A stretch of DNA of 64,000 nt from Halanaerobium kushneri (GCF_900156285.1 NZ_FTNC01000003.1:124001-188000), one strand, 5' to 3'. Positions 8,980 to 16,708 are shown, counted from the first letter of the stretch. Made by a program: numbers and translations. The notes: generated by a model not told the origin, from the letters alone.

Positions 8980-9889
8980 ATGGAAAAAAGAATACTTGGA
9001 AAAACTGGACTGGAAATTAGTTTGCTTGGATTTGGTGGTTTCCATCTGGTAGAAATTCCTGCTGACAGAGCACCTTGATATAATTTTTATGCACGGAGTT
9101 GGAGATGAGGCAGACTTAGAAGCAATTTTAAAACCAGGTGGTTCACTGGAAGCAGCTAAAAAAGCAAAAGCAATGGGGAAGGTAAAACATATTGGAATTA
9201 CCGGTCACGGTCAGCCTGATGTGTTAATTAAAGCCTTAAAAACTGATGAGTTTGAAGTAATGATGACCCATTTTAATTACTTTGATAAATTCAACTTTCC
9301 AAAATTAGAAACTGAGCTGCTGCCGCTGCTTAAAGAAAAGAATATTGGAACTCTATGTATGAAACCTCTCGCTGATGGATTTTTATGGCAGAATGTAGAG
9401 GATGCTTTTCGCTATGTTTTTTCTCTGCCTGTTGATACTGTGGTAACAGGAATGAATAATCAGGAAATGCTGGAGATGGATTTAAAACTGGCAGAGGAAT
9501 TTGAGCCAATGACTGAAGCAGAAAAAGCAGAGCTATTTACCAATGCTGAAGAACTGGGAGATTATATCTGCCGTCAGTGTGATAACTGCAGTGTTTCTAA
9601 TAAATTTGGTGAAAATATAAAAGATTTATTTAGAATGGAGGGTTATTTTGATCGTCAGATGTATGATGGCCGGCCTAGAAATCCTGCCGATTATGCTTTA
9701 AGAGATCGCCTTCGTTTCTGGTTTAGCGACAGAGAACTGGCAGAAAAGAGATACAAAAAACTGGAGCTTAAGGCAGCTGATTTATTGGAGAAGGAGGCTG
9801 AATTTAAAGCCTGTAAATATGGGCTTGATGTTAAAAACAAGCTGGAGATAGTGGATTATAAATTGGGTGAAAGTGAAATTATGAAGTGA
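8980..9889 (+). pseudogene. Aldo/keto reductase with 4Fe-4S tail, broken by internal deletion
   Basis: The first 32 codons (MEKRILGKTGLEISLLGFGG to IPADRAP) match the start of aldo/keto reductases and stop at TGA 9076-9078. The family resumes in another frame at 9071 with HLDIIFMHGVGDEA and continues through KHIGITGHG, MMTHFNYFDKFNFPK and CMKPLADGFLW to the C-terminal cysteine region CRQCDNC. The segment that should hold the catalytic Asp/Tyr region, roughly 90-100 residues, is missing at the junction, and the deletion also shifts the frame. The 3' part keeps a long open frame, so the damage looks recent. A GGGGGG-type ribosome binding site remains before ATG 8980. A functional reductase is very unlikely. 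Confidence 0.88.
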
Positions 9890-9892
9890 ATA

Positions 9893-9945
9893 ATAAGTCT
9901 AGTACTTAATTGATATTATATTTTTAAGTGCTAGGCTTATTTATT
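9893..9945 (+). terminator. Rho-independent terminator
   Basis: The arms ATAAGTCTAGTACTTA and TAAGTGCTAGGCTTAT pair with two wobble positions, followed by a short T-rich stretch. It lies directly after the broken reductase. Confidence 0.6.
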
Positions 9946-10022
9946 TAATCCATTTTCTAGTTATTACCCAAAGTTGTATAATAGGTACATAGATAGAGTT
10001 GGGAAAACTGGAGGTATTAAAG

Positions 10023-10309
10023 TGTCTGAAATTAAAGAAATAGTAGATCAGTATAACACAGGTAAAACGCCATTATCTCTACTTAGGTTGGGGTGAAACT
10101 ACCTTAACCGTTATCTGGATGGTGATATTCCTTCAAAAAGTTATTTCGAGACACTTAAAAAGATGAAAAAAGATTATAATTATATGCTCCAGCTGGCAGA
10201 AGAAAAAAGAATTAATTGATCAAGTAAAAATAAGTAAAATAGAAGAATTGAGTGAAAGAATTTCTAAGATTAAAGATTTAAAGGAATTAGAAGAAGCGTT
10301 AAAACAGTA
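10023..10309 (+). pseudogene. Decayed HTH fragment related to the Panacea-type antitoxin at 35605
   Basis: The frame starting GTG 10023 reads VSEIKEIVDQYNTGKTPLSLL, nearly identical to the HTH region of the 35605 protein. It then shifts: two bases are lost before GGTTGGGG and one C is lost in the TTAACC(C)GTTATC stretch. In the restored frames it continues as GWGETTLTRYLDGDIPSKSY and then a short charged tail ending at TAA 10309. Both the N-terminal zinc finger and the C-terminal Panacea domain are absent. GGAGG stands before the new start, but no functional product is expected. Confidence 0.75.
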
Positions 10310-10334
10310 ATTAATTTAAAAATATAGTGCTAAC

Positions 10335-10367
10335 TCCTGGTGGTAATTAAGCTGCCAGGATTTTTTT
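10335..10367 (+). terminator. Rho-independent terminator
   Basis: TCCTGGTGG pairs with the GCTGCCAGGA arm and is followed by seven T. It resembles the terminators at 11849 and 16671. Confidence 0.75.
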
Positions 10368-10431
10368 GTCACTAATGATTTAAAGTTGTATAATAGATAA
10401 AGAATAATAAAATTTAATGGGGGAGCAGTTG

Positions 10432-11208
10432 ATGAAAGAAAATTTATGGTTTGAAGAACTAGATAATATTGAACCGGATGCATGCTATAATCAATTATTA
10501 TCAAATTTCACTAAAAATGAACTGAATGAAATAAGAAAACTCTGGGATTTCCACGGTATTAGTCAGCTTAATAAAGCTGAACTTATTCAAGAATTGACTA
10601 AACGAATTGCTGATAATTTAGAATCCTGGCTTCAATATTTAGGGTCAGAACAAACTGAATTTTTAAAAGAAATAATTATGCAGTGCGAAAAATATTCAGC
10701 AGCCTACATTGAGATTAATGAATTCACTTTTTATCTAGCAGATTATTTTGAAGCCCGGGGAGTAGTGTTTTTAGGTAAGCATCAGGAGATTGCTATTTTT
10801 CTCATACCAGAGGAATTGAGAATTAAAATCAAATCTATTTTAAACAAAAAAAGCATTAAAAAACAAATTCGTTTAAATGACAGTTATATTAAATATGCAG
10901 TTGGTTGTGCAGTTTATTATGGAGTTTTAACTCCTGATCTTTTATATAACTCTTTAGAGAGATATCTGACTCCTGAATGGAGAATTGATCCCTTAGATGT
11001 AGTTTTAGAATTTGGAGAATTTTCGCATTTAGCTTACAGTGCCGGGCCCTTTTTTGTTTTGGGGGCTGTTGAAGATGCGCCTGAGATTCTCATTGAAAGA
11101 GAAGAACGCAGTGATTTAGATTATTATATTCCATCTAAAAAAGAAATAGAAAATGCTTATCAAAATGAACACTCTTCCCTAAAAATCAAGAGAAATATTA
11201 TTTGCTAA
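10432..11208 (+). CDS. Rho-N/SAP-like protein, probably the N-terminal half of a split SEC-C gene
   Basis: A 258-residue protein with no recognised enzyme motif. Residues about 20-55 (LSNFTKNELNEIRKLW to LNKAELIQELTKRI) look like a Rho N-terminal/SAP-type helical element. The rest is a mixed helical domain seen in proteins that usually end in a SEC-C motif. Here the chain ends abruptly after IENAYQNEHSSLK with no SEC-C motif. Matching downstream sequence (RFQKMLINDFELD onward, then KCCLGKEN) lies as a damaged remnant at 11916-12122, beyond an intervening coiled-coil gene. I therefore read it as 3'-truncated by insertion. GGGGGAG supports ATG 10432 rather than 10417. TATAAT at 10389 is a likely -10. 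Function is unknown. Confidence 0.65.
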   Translation: MKENLWFEELDNIEPDACYNQLLSNFTKNELNEIRKLWDFHGISQLNKAELIQELTKRIADNLESWLQYLGSEQTEFLKEIIMQCEKYSAAYIEINEFTFYLADYFEARGVVFLGKHQEIAIFLIPEELRIKIKSILNKKSIKKQIRLNDSYIKYAVGCAVYYGVLTPDLLYNSLERYLTPEWRIDPLDVVLEFGEFSHLAYSAGPFFVLGAVEDAPEILIEREERSDLDYYIPSKKEIENAYQNEHSSLKIKRNIIC

Positions 11209-11271
11209 TCAGGAGCAGTATGCTATATAATATAAACACATGGAGATTAGGAAGAAGGGCAGGTGAATCAG

Positions 11272-11841
11272 ATGCCAGAAGCTAAAATTTTAGAGACACT
11301 TGTCAGCCGTTTTGATGAGTTTGTTAATCGTTTTGACCAGCTGGATAAGAGATTGGATAGTAAATTTTCTCAAATTGATAAGCGCTTTGACAAAATTGAC
11401 AAAAAGCTTACTGATCATGATCAACGATTTGATCAGATTGATAAAAGGCTTGATGAACACGATCAACGCTTTGATCAGATTGACAAACAAATTAATAATA
11501 TTGAAATAAAACTCAATGATTATGATAAGCACTTTGATCAAATTGATAAAAGACTTGCTGATCACGGTAAACGATTAATTAATATTGAAGCCAAATTAAA
11601 TGAACATGATCAACGCTTTGATAAGTTGGATAATATTCTTGCAGAACAGGATATTAAATTATTTAATATCAATAAAACATTAAAAAAACACAGTGATCAA
11701 TTTGATGAGCTTAATTATACAGTAAATAAGATTCACGATCAAACTGCTCGTCTAAGCCTTGAACAAGGAAAATTAGCAATGAAAATTGATCAGCTTAAGA
11801 ATTCAGCGTCTGAAAATAATGAGAAAAAGCAAATAATTTGA
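11272..11841 (+). CDS. Repetitive coiled-coil protein 1
   Basis: A 189-residue highly charged protein, essentially one long predicted coiled coil. It begins MPEAKILETLVSRFDEF and carries successive 14-residue units of the form DQRFDQIDKRLDEH, with a hydrophobic residue at regular heptad positions. The tail (KIHDQTARLSLEQGKLA) resembles that of the 12204 protein, so the two are paralogues. There is no signal peptide or membrane segment; the role is unknown, perhaps scaffold or tether. I prefer ATG 11272 because both paralogues then start with MPE; a GTG at 11263 would overlap the ribosome binding site. It has its own TATAAT (11226) and terminator, so it is a monocistronic unit. Confidence 0.7.
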   Translation: MPEAKILETLVSRFDEFVNRFDQLDKRLDSKFSQIDKRFDKIDKKLTDHDQRFDQIDKRLDEHDQRFDQIDKQINNIEIKLNDYDKHFDQIDKRLADHGKRLINIEAKLNEHDQRFDKLDNILAEQDIKLFNINKTLKKHSDQFDELNYTVNKIHDQTARLSLEQGKLAMKIDQLKNSASENNEKKQII

Positions 11842-11848
11842 TTACTAG

Positions 11849-11885
11849 TCCCGGTGGTTTAGAAATTAAGCTACCGGGATTTTTT
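11849..11885 (+). terminator. Rho-independent terminator
   Basis: TCCCGGTGG pairs with CTACCGGGA around a 13-base loop, then six T. It ends the first coiled-coil gene. Confidence 0.8.
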
Positions 11886-11896
11886 ATTCAACATAG

Positions 11897-11922
11897 GGAG
11901 AATTCTGCGTAGCGCAGATTCC
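11897..11922. repeat. REP-like hairpin at a gene/relic junction
   Basis: GGAGAATTCTGCG-TAG-... pairs with CGCAGATTCC, giving a G+C-rich hairpin that stands out in A+T-rich DNA. Homology to a SEC-C protein resumes at about 11916, so this palindrome sits at the apparent right edge of the inserted segment. Confidence 0.45.
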
Positions 11923-12122
11923 AAAAAATGCTGATCAATGACTTTGAACTTGATAAAAATGAAGCAGAAGATTTACTCTGGCAGCTGATGCCTGATATAA
12001 AAAATGATTTTAGTTCAATGCCTATGCTGCAGGACTTTGCTGATAGATATGAGTTTAAGATGAGGCTCAGACCCAGGAGTTTGTAAGGTAGTTAAATGTA
12101 CTGTCTGGGCAAAGAAAATTAA
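11916..12122 (+). pseudogene. SEC-C protein C-terminal remnant
   Basis: The frame reads RFQKMLINDFELDKNEAEDL through FADRYEF, then needs a +1 shift to continue as DEAQTQEFVR. After a further loss of coding sequence it ends in KCCLGKEN-stop with two extra bases inside the KCC codons. The same ending closes the partial gene at 1-226. It is the likely missing C-terminal part of the 10432 gene. An ATG at 11928 would allow a 52-residue peptide, but no ribosome binding site precedes it. Confidence 0.65.
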
Positions 12123-12203
12123 TGGATCTTATTTGCTAATTACAATCATTTTAAGATATAATATTAATATATGGAGAATACGAAGGGAGGAGGGGTAGAA
12201 AAG

Positions 12204-12707
12204 ATGCCCGAATCTGGAACTTTAGATAAAATTCTAAATCGTATTGGACAGCTTGATGATAAGTTTAGCGCTAAGTTTGAAGAAATAGATCAAAGATTTA
12301 ACAGGGTGGATGAAAGATTTGAAGCGATAGATGATAGATTTGATAAAGTGGATGGGAAATTTGATGAGATAGACGATAGATTTGATAAAGTGGATGGGAA
12401 ATTTGATGAGATAGACGATAGATTTGATAAAGTGGATGGGAAATTTGATGAGATAGACGATAGATTTAATAAAATGGATGGAAAATTTAATGAAATAGAC
12501 GATAGATTTAATAAAGTAGATGATAGATTTGATAAGTTGGATGACCGACTTGATATGATTTATGATCAAACTGTTCGTTTAACTCTCGGCCAGACCGCTT
12601 TGAAAAGGGATATTAATGAGATAAAAAGTGGCTTCAATTATCTTAATAATGAGGTGGCCAGAAATTCTAAGGATATTTATGTTATGAAAAATGAAAAACA
12701 TCAATAG
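12204..12707 (+). CDS. Repetitive coiled-coil protein 2
   Basis: A 167-residue paralogue of the 11272 protein. It opens MPESGTLDKILNRIGQLDDK and is dominated by 14-residue units DRFDKVDGKFDEID, three of them identical even at DNA level (12333-12458). It ends with IYDQTVRLTLGQTALKRD and a charged tail. GGGAGGAGGGG precedes ATG 12204, and TATAAT at 12157 is a likely -10. Coiled-coil structure is clear; function is not known. The identical DNA repeats imply recent expansion, so copy number probably varies between strains. Confidence 0.7.
   Translation: MPESGTLDKILNRIGQLDDKFSAKFEEIDQRFNRVDERFEAIDDRFDKVDGKFDEIDDRFDKVDGKFDEIDDRFDKVDGKFDEIDDRFNKMDGKFNEIDDRFNKVDDRFDKLDDRLDMIYDQTVRLTLGQTALKRDINEIKSGFNYLNNEVARNSKDIYVMKNEKHQ
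12333..12500 (+). repeat. 42-bp in-frame tandem repeat
   Basis: A 42-base unit beginning GATAGATTTGATAAAGTGGA occurs three times without a difference (12333, 12375, 12417) and a fourth time with a few substitutions (12459-12500). Each unit encodes 14 residues of the coiled coil. Confidence 0.9.
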
Positions 12708-12725
12708 TATTCAACTATATTTTTA

Positions 12726-12762
12726 AGAGCAGTTCTCAGAAGATTAAGAGCTGCTCTTTTTA
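12726..12762 (+). terminator. Rho-independent terminator
   Basis: AGAGCAGTTCT and AGAGCTGCTCT form an 11-base stem around a 10-base loop, followed by TTTTTATTT. It ends the second coiled-coil gene. Confidence 0.8.
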
Positions 12763-12854
12763 TTTAAAATAATTTTGAGAAAATTTTCACTAAAAAGCAG
12801 GGAAAATTTAACTGAGCTCGAAATAGGGTTTAAGACTAAAATGGGGTGATAAAA

Positions 12855-13952
12855 TTGAACATTGAATTTCATTATTACATGACCTACCTGATAACAGTCA
12901 GGGCAGGCTTTAAGCCAGCAGAGGCAGAGATAATTGCTTATTCCAGCCAGTATATCGATGATAATGATTTGGTCTATAATATTGATCAGAATTCTAATTA
13001 TGCTTACAGCAATTATATCTCCCAGACTAAAAATATTACCAGACCAAAGAAAAATTTATTCCGCATTTATCCGGTCTTCCACTTTATTCCCGGTGATCCT
13101 CTGGCTGAATCTGCTCGGCGTCGGGATGGTAAACTCCATCTTTTAAATACAACCCCGGACAGCAGAAATGCCAGGCAGGTGCTTAAACTTGGACTTAAGT
13201 CAGATAATTTATATAAAATAGGGCTGGCCATCCACTCTTTTGCTGACAGCTTTGCCCATCAGAACTTTGTCGGTTATTATGATGAGTTTAACCTGGTGAA
13301 GGGAATCCAGCAGAAACTAAGTTCGATTTTTAAGAGATCAGTCTATAAAATTGGGCATGCAGCTGCCGGCCACCGTCCAGATATTCTTCATGCTCTCTGG
13401 AAGGACCCGCGACTCTGCAGGTCAAATTTTCTGTGGGATAATAAGGATCTTTTTTTAAAAGCAGCCGGTAGGATCTTCGAAGAGCTAAAGAAGTACCAGG
13501 ATCCAGCAGCGTCTGAAACAGCTATCAGCTCTGAAAAAGAAGAATTGCTTGCTGACCTGGCTAGAGTGATCGGGAAAAAATCAGAATGCCCGGAATTATT
13601 TAAGGTTAACAGCCGCAAGCGGCGGATTAATTGTTGCCGGAAATTAAGTTTAAAAAAAGAGTATGGAGCAGCAAAGATAAAAGATTATGATCCCTCACTC
13701 TGGTTTAATAAGGCGGTAAAAATAAATACCGATTTTTTTAAAATTGACCGCAATTCAAGCTGGCAGCGCCTGGCTTTGGATTATTTTTCAAAGCGGCTTA
13801 AATTCTTAAAAAGCTGTTACAGCTGGAAGAGCGAAACCTATCAGAAGACTCACTGGTTTAAATTTCAGGAGTCAGTAAAGGAGATGCAGGAGGAGATCAT
13901 TGAGCTTCTTGATCCGCCTGTCTTTGAACGGCTGGAGCTGGCAAACTGGTAA
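12855..13952 (+). CDS. DUF6765 family protein, copy 1
   Basis: A 365-residue protein of the DUF6765 type, recognised from NIEFHYYMTYL at the start, SSQYIDDND, NYISQTKNI, RIYPVFHFIPG and LHLLNTTPDS. Two metal-ligand-like clusters stand out: His127-x3-Asp131-x3-His135 in HSFADSFAHQNFVG, and His168, His173 and Asp176 in GHAAAGHRPD. This resembles zinc-dependent phospholipase C / S1 nuclease-like folds, which is an inference. No signal peptide is seen. TTG 12855 is preferred: GGGGTGAT precedes it and the protein then starts MNIEFHYYM. The close paralogue at 62490 shares a conserved upstream stretch. Confidence 0.8.
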   Translation: MNIEFHYYMTYLITVRAGFKPAEAEIIAYSSQYIDDNDLVYNIDQNSNYAYSNYISQTKNITRPKKNLFRIYPVFHFIPGDPLAESARRRDGKLHLLNTTPDSRNARQVLKLGLKSDNLYKIGLAIHSFADSFAHQNFVGYYDEFNLVKGIQQKLSSIFKRSVYKIGHAAAGHRPDILHALWKDPRLCRSNFLWDNKDLFLKAAGRIFEELKKYQDPAASETAISSEKEELLADLARVIGKKSECPELFKVNSRKRRINCCRKLSLKKEYGAAKIKDYDPSLWFNKAVKINTDFFKIDRNSSWQRLALDYFSKRLKFLKSCYSWKSETYQKTHWFKFQESVKEMQEEIIELLDPPVFERLELANW

Positions 13953-14157
13953 AAAACAGCCCTCGCTCAAGAAAATTAAATGGGCTAAATTCTTCTAGAA
14001 GGATAGTTAAATTAAGTTATCTTTAATTTGGATTTGCTTGCTATCAGACTTTGAAAGTAATATAATTAATTTAGTTAGTAATTATAAAAATAGATAATAA
14101 ATTTAAATAGATTTAAAAAGTTTATGGAGAACAGGTAGAAAGGGGAGTGAAAATGAG

Positions 14158-14577
14158 GTGGCTGAAGATAAGACTTTAAATTTGATCCTTTCTAAGATTG
14201 AAGACCTGGATACTAAATTTGATAAGTTAGATAATAAAGTTGATAAGTTAGATACTAAATTTGATAAGTTAGATACTAAAGTCAGTTTGTTAGACAATAA
14301 AGTTGCAGCTTTAGATTCTCGAGTTGACGGTTTAGAAGGTAATCTTTCAAACTTCCGAGGTGAATTCAACAGCTTTAGAAATAAGACAAATGAAACATTA
14401 GCTCGAATTGAACGGAGAGTTAATGCAACATTTGAGCAGATTGGTGGCTTAAGTGAATATAGAACTAAAACTGAAGCCCAACTTAATAACATTGAATCAG
14501 ATATGTCCTATTATGCCCGCAAGCAAATCGAAAATGAAAAAGAAATATATAAATTAGAGAACAAATTGGCAAAATAG
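14158..14577 (+). CDS. Repetitive coiled-coil protein 3
   Basis: A 139-residue paralogue of the proteins at 11272 and 12204. After GTG it reads AEDKTLNLILSKIEDLDTKF and continues with 7-residue units of the LDNKVDK / LDTKFDK kind to about residue 60. A second helical half follows, ending in a charged tail. It lacks the DQT-RL tail of the other two. AAGGGGAG lies upstream; an ATG at 14153 is out of frame. TATAAT at 14061 may be its -10. Function unknown. Confidence 0.65.
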   Translation: MAEDKTLNLILSKIEDLDTKFDKLDNKVDKLDTKFDKLDTKVSLLDNKVAALDSRVDGLEGNLSNFRGEFNSFRNKTNETLARIERRVNATFEQIGGLSEYRTKTEAQLNNIESDMSYYARKQIENEKEIYKLENKLAK

Positions 14578-14584
14578 CAATTTT

Positions 14585-14625
14585 AAAAGCCTCTCCTCTG
14601 AGCGAAAAGGAGAGGTTTTCTTTTT
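14585..14625 (+). terminator. Rho-independent terminator
   Basis: AAAAGCCTCTCCT pairs with AGGAGAGGTTTT and is followed by CTTTTTAT. It closes the third coiled-coil unit. Confidence 0.85.
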
Positions 14626-14683
14626 ATAATTTTAAAAAACAGCTGGTTTTCTCGCTCTTATTTTCAACAAAGGAATGGTTTTA

Positions 14684-16075
14684 ATGCTAAAATATATAAA
14701 AGAAATATTTAAATATATAGGTATTCTAATATTTATTGTTCTTTTGCTGCTTCCTACCTTTGATGGACTCAGTCTGGCAGGACAGAGGGCACTTGCTGTA
14801 TTTGTACTTGTTTTAACCCTCTGGGTGACTCACGTGCTGCCCCTTTCTGTGACTTCACTTTTAGGGATTGCTTTACTGCCGCTTTTAAATGTAATGAGCA
14901 TTGAATATACCTTTTCTCTTTTTGGCTCAAAGGCAATCTTCTTTATTTTAGGAGCTCTAATCTTAGCCTCCGGTCTTTATCAGACAGGACTCGGTTCCCG
15001 TCTGGCCTTTAAAATAATTTCCTTTAGCGGCAGCAGCCCACTTAAACTTTTATATGGAATCTTATTTGCTGCAGCTTCTTTATCTCTAATTATGCCGGAG
15101 CACGCAGTAGCAGCCCTGCTCTTTCCAATAGTTTTAGAGATTGCAGTCAGCCTGGGCCTTAAACCCTTAGAGAGCAACTACGGAAAACTCCTATTTTTAA
15201 CAATGGCCTGGGGAACAGTTATCGGAGGAATTACAACCTATCTCGGAGGAGCCCGTAATCTTTTAGCAGTGGGGCTTTTAGAAAAACACTATGGGATCAG
15301 CATTGGCTTTTTTGAATGGATTAAATACAGCTGGCCGCTTCCATTCTTACTGATTATTGTTTTTGCATTTATTATTACAAGATTTGCAGATATTGATATC
15401 AAAGATACTTCTCAATCTCTGGAAAAGTTAAAGGAAAAGGCCGAAAAGAGGGGAAGCTTAACTAAAGCTGAAAAGAAGCTGCTCCTTATTTTAGGAGCTG
15501 TAGTTTTCAGCTGGTTATTCTTATCGAATATAGTTCACATAGCAGTCAGTGCTCTTCTTGGAGGAGTTATGATTGTTGCTTTTAAGGTAGTTAGCTGGAA
15601 GGAAGTAGAGGAATATGTCAACTGGGGAGTAATTTTAATGTATGGTGGAGCAATAGTAGTTTCTTCTTCCTTAGTTGAAACAGGAGTAACAGACTGGATT
15701 GCAGCTCGATTCTTTTCTCAGCTTAATTTGCTTCCATTTTTATTTATAATACTTTTGGCAGTCTTTACCTCAATCTTAACTGAGGGGGTAAGTAATATAG
15801 CTTCTGTTGCAGTAATTTTACCATTTGCTTTTAGTGCAGCCGATGCCTATAGTCTTAATCCAATACTGCTGACCTTATCTGTAGCTTTATCAGGAGGACT
15901 TGCCTTTATGCTACCGATGGGAACACCACCAAATGCAATTGCTTTTTCTTCCGGTTATTTTGAGATTAAAGATGCTCTAAAGTGGGGTTTAGTGCTTAAA
16001 ATAATTGGCTGGCTAATTTATATTTTAGTTGCCAGATTCTACTGGCCACTGATCGGTCTTGAAATATTTATTTAA
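14684..16075 (+). CDS. DASS/SLC13-type anion:Na+ symporter
   Basis: A 463-residue polytopic membrane protein with about 11-12 hydrophobic segments. It matches the divalent anion:sodium symporter family (dicarboxylate, citrate, sulfate or phosphate carriers). Indicators are HVLPLSVTSLLGIALLPLL near residue 50, the first half-site WGTVIGGITTYLGGARN near 180, TEGVSNIASVAVILPF near 370 and the C-terminal LPMGTPPNAIAFSSGYF. The usual family SNT motif is replaced by GGARN and GTPPNA forms, both known in the family. ATG 14684 is preferred because AAAGGA abuts the ATG at 14675. The ion and substrate cannot be told from sequence. Confidence 0.88.
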   Translation: MLKYIKEIFKYIGILIFIVLLLLPTFDGLSLAGQRALAVFVLVLTLWVTHVLPLSVTSLLGIALLPLLNVMSIEYTFSLFGSKAIFFILGALILASGLYQTGLGSRLAFKIISFSGSSPLKLLYGILFAAASLSLIMPEHAVAALLFPIVLEIAVSLGLKPLESNYGKLLFLTMAWGTVIGGITTYLGGARNLLAVGLLEKHYGISIGFFEWIKYSWPLPFLLIIVFAFIITRFADIDIKDTSQSLEKLKEKAEKRGSLTKAEKKLLLILGAVVFSWLFLSNIVHIAVSALLGGVMIVAFKVVSWKEVEEYVNWGVILMYGGAIVVSSSLVETGVTDWIAARFFSQLNLLPFLFIILLAVFTSILTEGVSNIASVAVILPFAFSAADAYSLNPILLTLSVALSGGLAFMLPMGTPPNAIAFSSGYFEIKDALKWGLVLKIIGWLIYILVARFYWPLIGLEIFI

Positions 16076-16181
16076 TTTTTTATTTTAAATAATTAAGTTG
16101 ATTAGGTATAATATTTTCTAAATTAAAGAAGTCAAAATTAATCTAAAAAATAGATTTTATATAACTTGTGGGGGATAAATA

Positions 16182-16661
16182 ATGAAAAAATATATGCTGG
16201 TTTTATTTAGTTATTGTGGTTTAAAAAAAATAAGTAAGCACCTGAAAAAGAAGCTGAAGCCTGAAGATAAACTCTTTGTAAGAGCCATAATGCTTGAGGG
16301 AGTACCCAAACTTTCTGAGCATTTAATATCTGATGTTGGAGTTTTAGGTAAGAAAGTAGTAAGTGATCTAGAAAATTCTGTTGTTGATATCTATCAGGAT
16401 AATGCCAAAAATTATCTGGATGAGCTCAAGAAAATGGCGGCAGAAAAGAGCTTCATACTTGATAAGAAGCTGATTCAGCAGCATAATTTAAAGAAATTAA
16501 AAGAAGACATCAAATCTACTGAGCTGGATGGGATATTTATCAACTTCTCCCATAATGAATTTGTTTCAGACCAGGTTAAAGAAGAAGAGATCAAAGAGTG
16601 GCTGGAAAAAATCGAGCTGCCAAAGGATATTTTTTATGATGGGAAAAGGAAAAATAAATAG
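16182..16661 (+). CDS. Small hypothetical protein, weakly UspA-like
   Basis: A 159-residue, lysine-rich soluble protein. A beta strand at the start (YMLVLFSY), a central amphipathic helix (VVDIYQDNAKNYLDELKKMA) and a late IDxxFINFSHNEF-like strand give a faint universal-stress-protein pattern, but no ATP-binding Gly motif is visible. GGGGG and ATG 16182 are well spaced, and TATAAT at about 16111 may be a -10. It sits 106 bases after the anion transporter, and USP-like proteins often accompany transporters, but a link here is only positional. Confidence 0.55.
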   Translation: MKKYMLVLFSYCGLKKISKHLKKKLKPEDKLFVRAIMLEGVPKLSEHLISDVGVLGKKVVSDLENSVVDIYQDNAKNYLDELKKMAAEKSFILDKKLIQQHNLKKLKEDIKSTELDGIFINFSHNEFVSDQVKEEEIKEWLEKIELPKDIFYDGKRKNK

Positions 16662-16670
16662 AAGAAATAT

Positions 16671-16708
16671 TATCCCGGCGTTTTTAATGAGCTGCCGGGA
16701 TTTTTTAA
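16671..16708 (+). terminator. Rho-independent terminator
   Basis: ATCCCGGCG pairs with GCTGCCGGGAT and is followed by TTTTTT. It is closely similar to the terminators at 10335 and 11849. Confidence 0.85.

Noticed and set aside
11290-11565. Long minus-strand open frame opposite the first coiled-coil gene, and similar ones at 12234-12569 and 14103-14492
   Set aside because: Their isoleucine/lysine-rich pattern is the mirror of the GAT/AAA-rich repeats on the plus strand. They have no ribosome binding site and no family features.
11195-11915. Insertion sequence
   Set aside because: No transposase and no clear terminal inverted or target repeats were found; only a cassette-like segment can be supported.
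11928-12086. A 52-codon frame as an independent gene
   Set aside because: It lacks a ribosome binding site and is better explained as part of the decayed SEC-C reading frame that continues after a frameshift.
12333-12500. CRISPR-like array
   Set aside because: The repeats are directly adjacent, in frame and 42 bases long without spacers, so they are coding tandem repeats.
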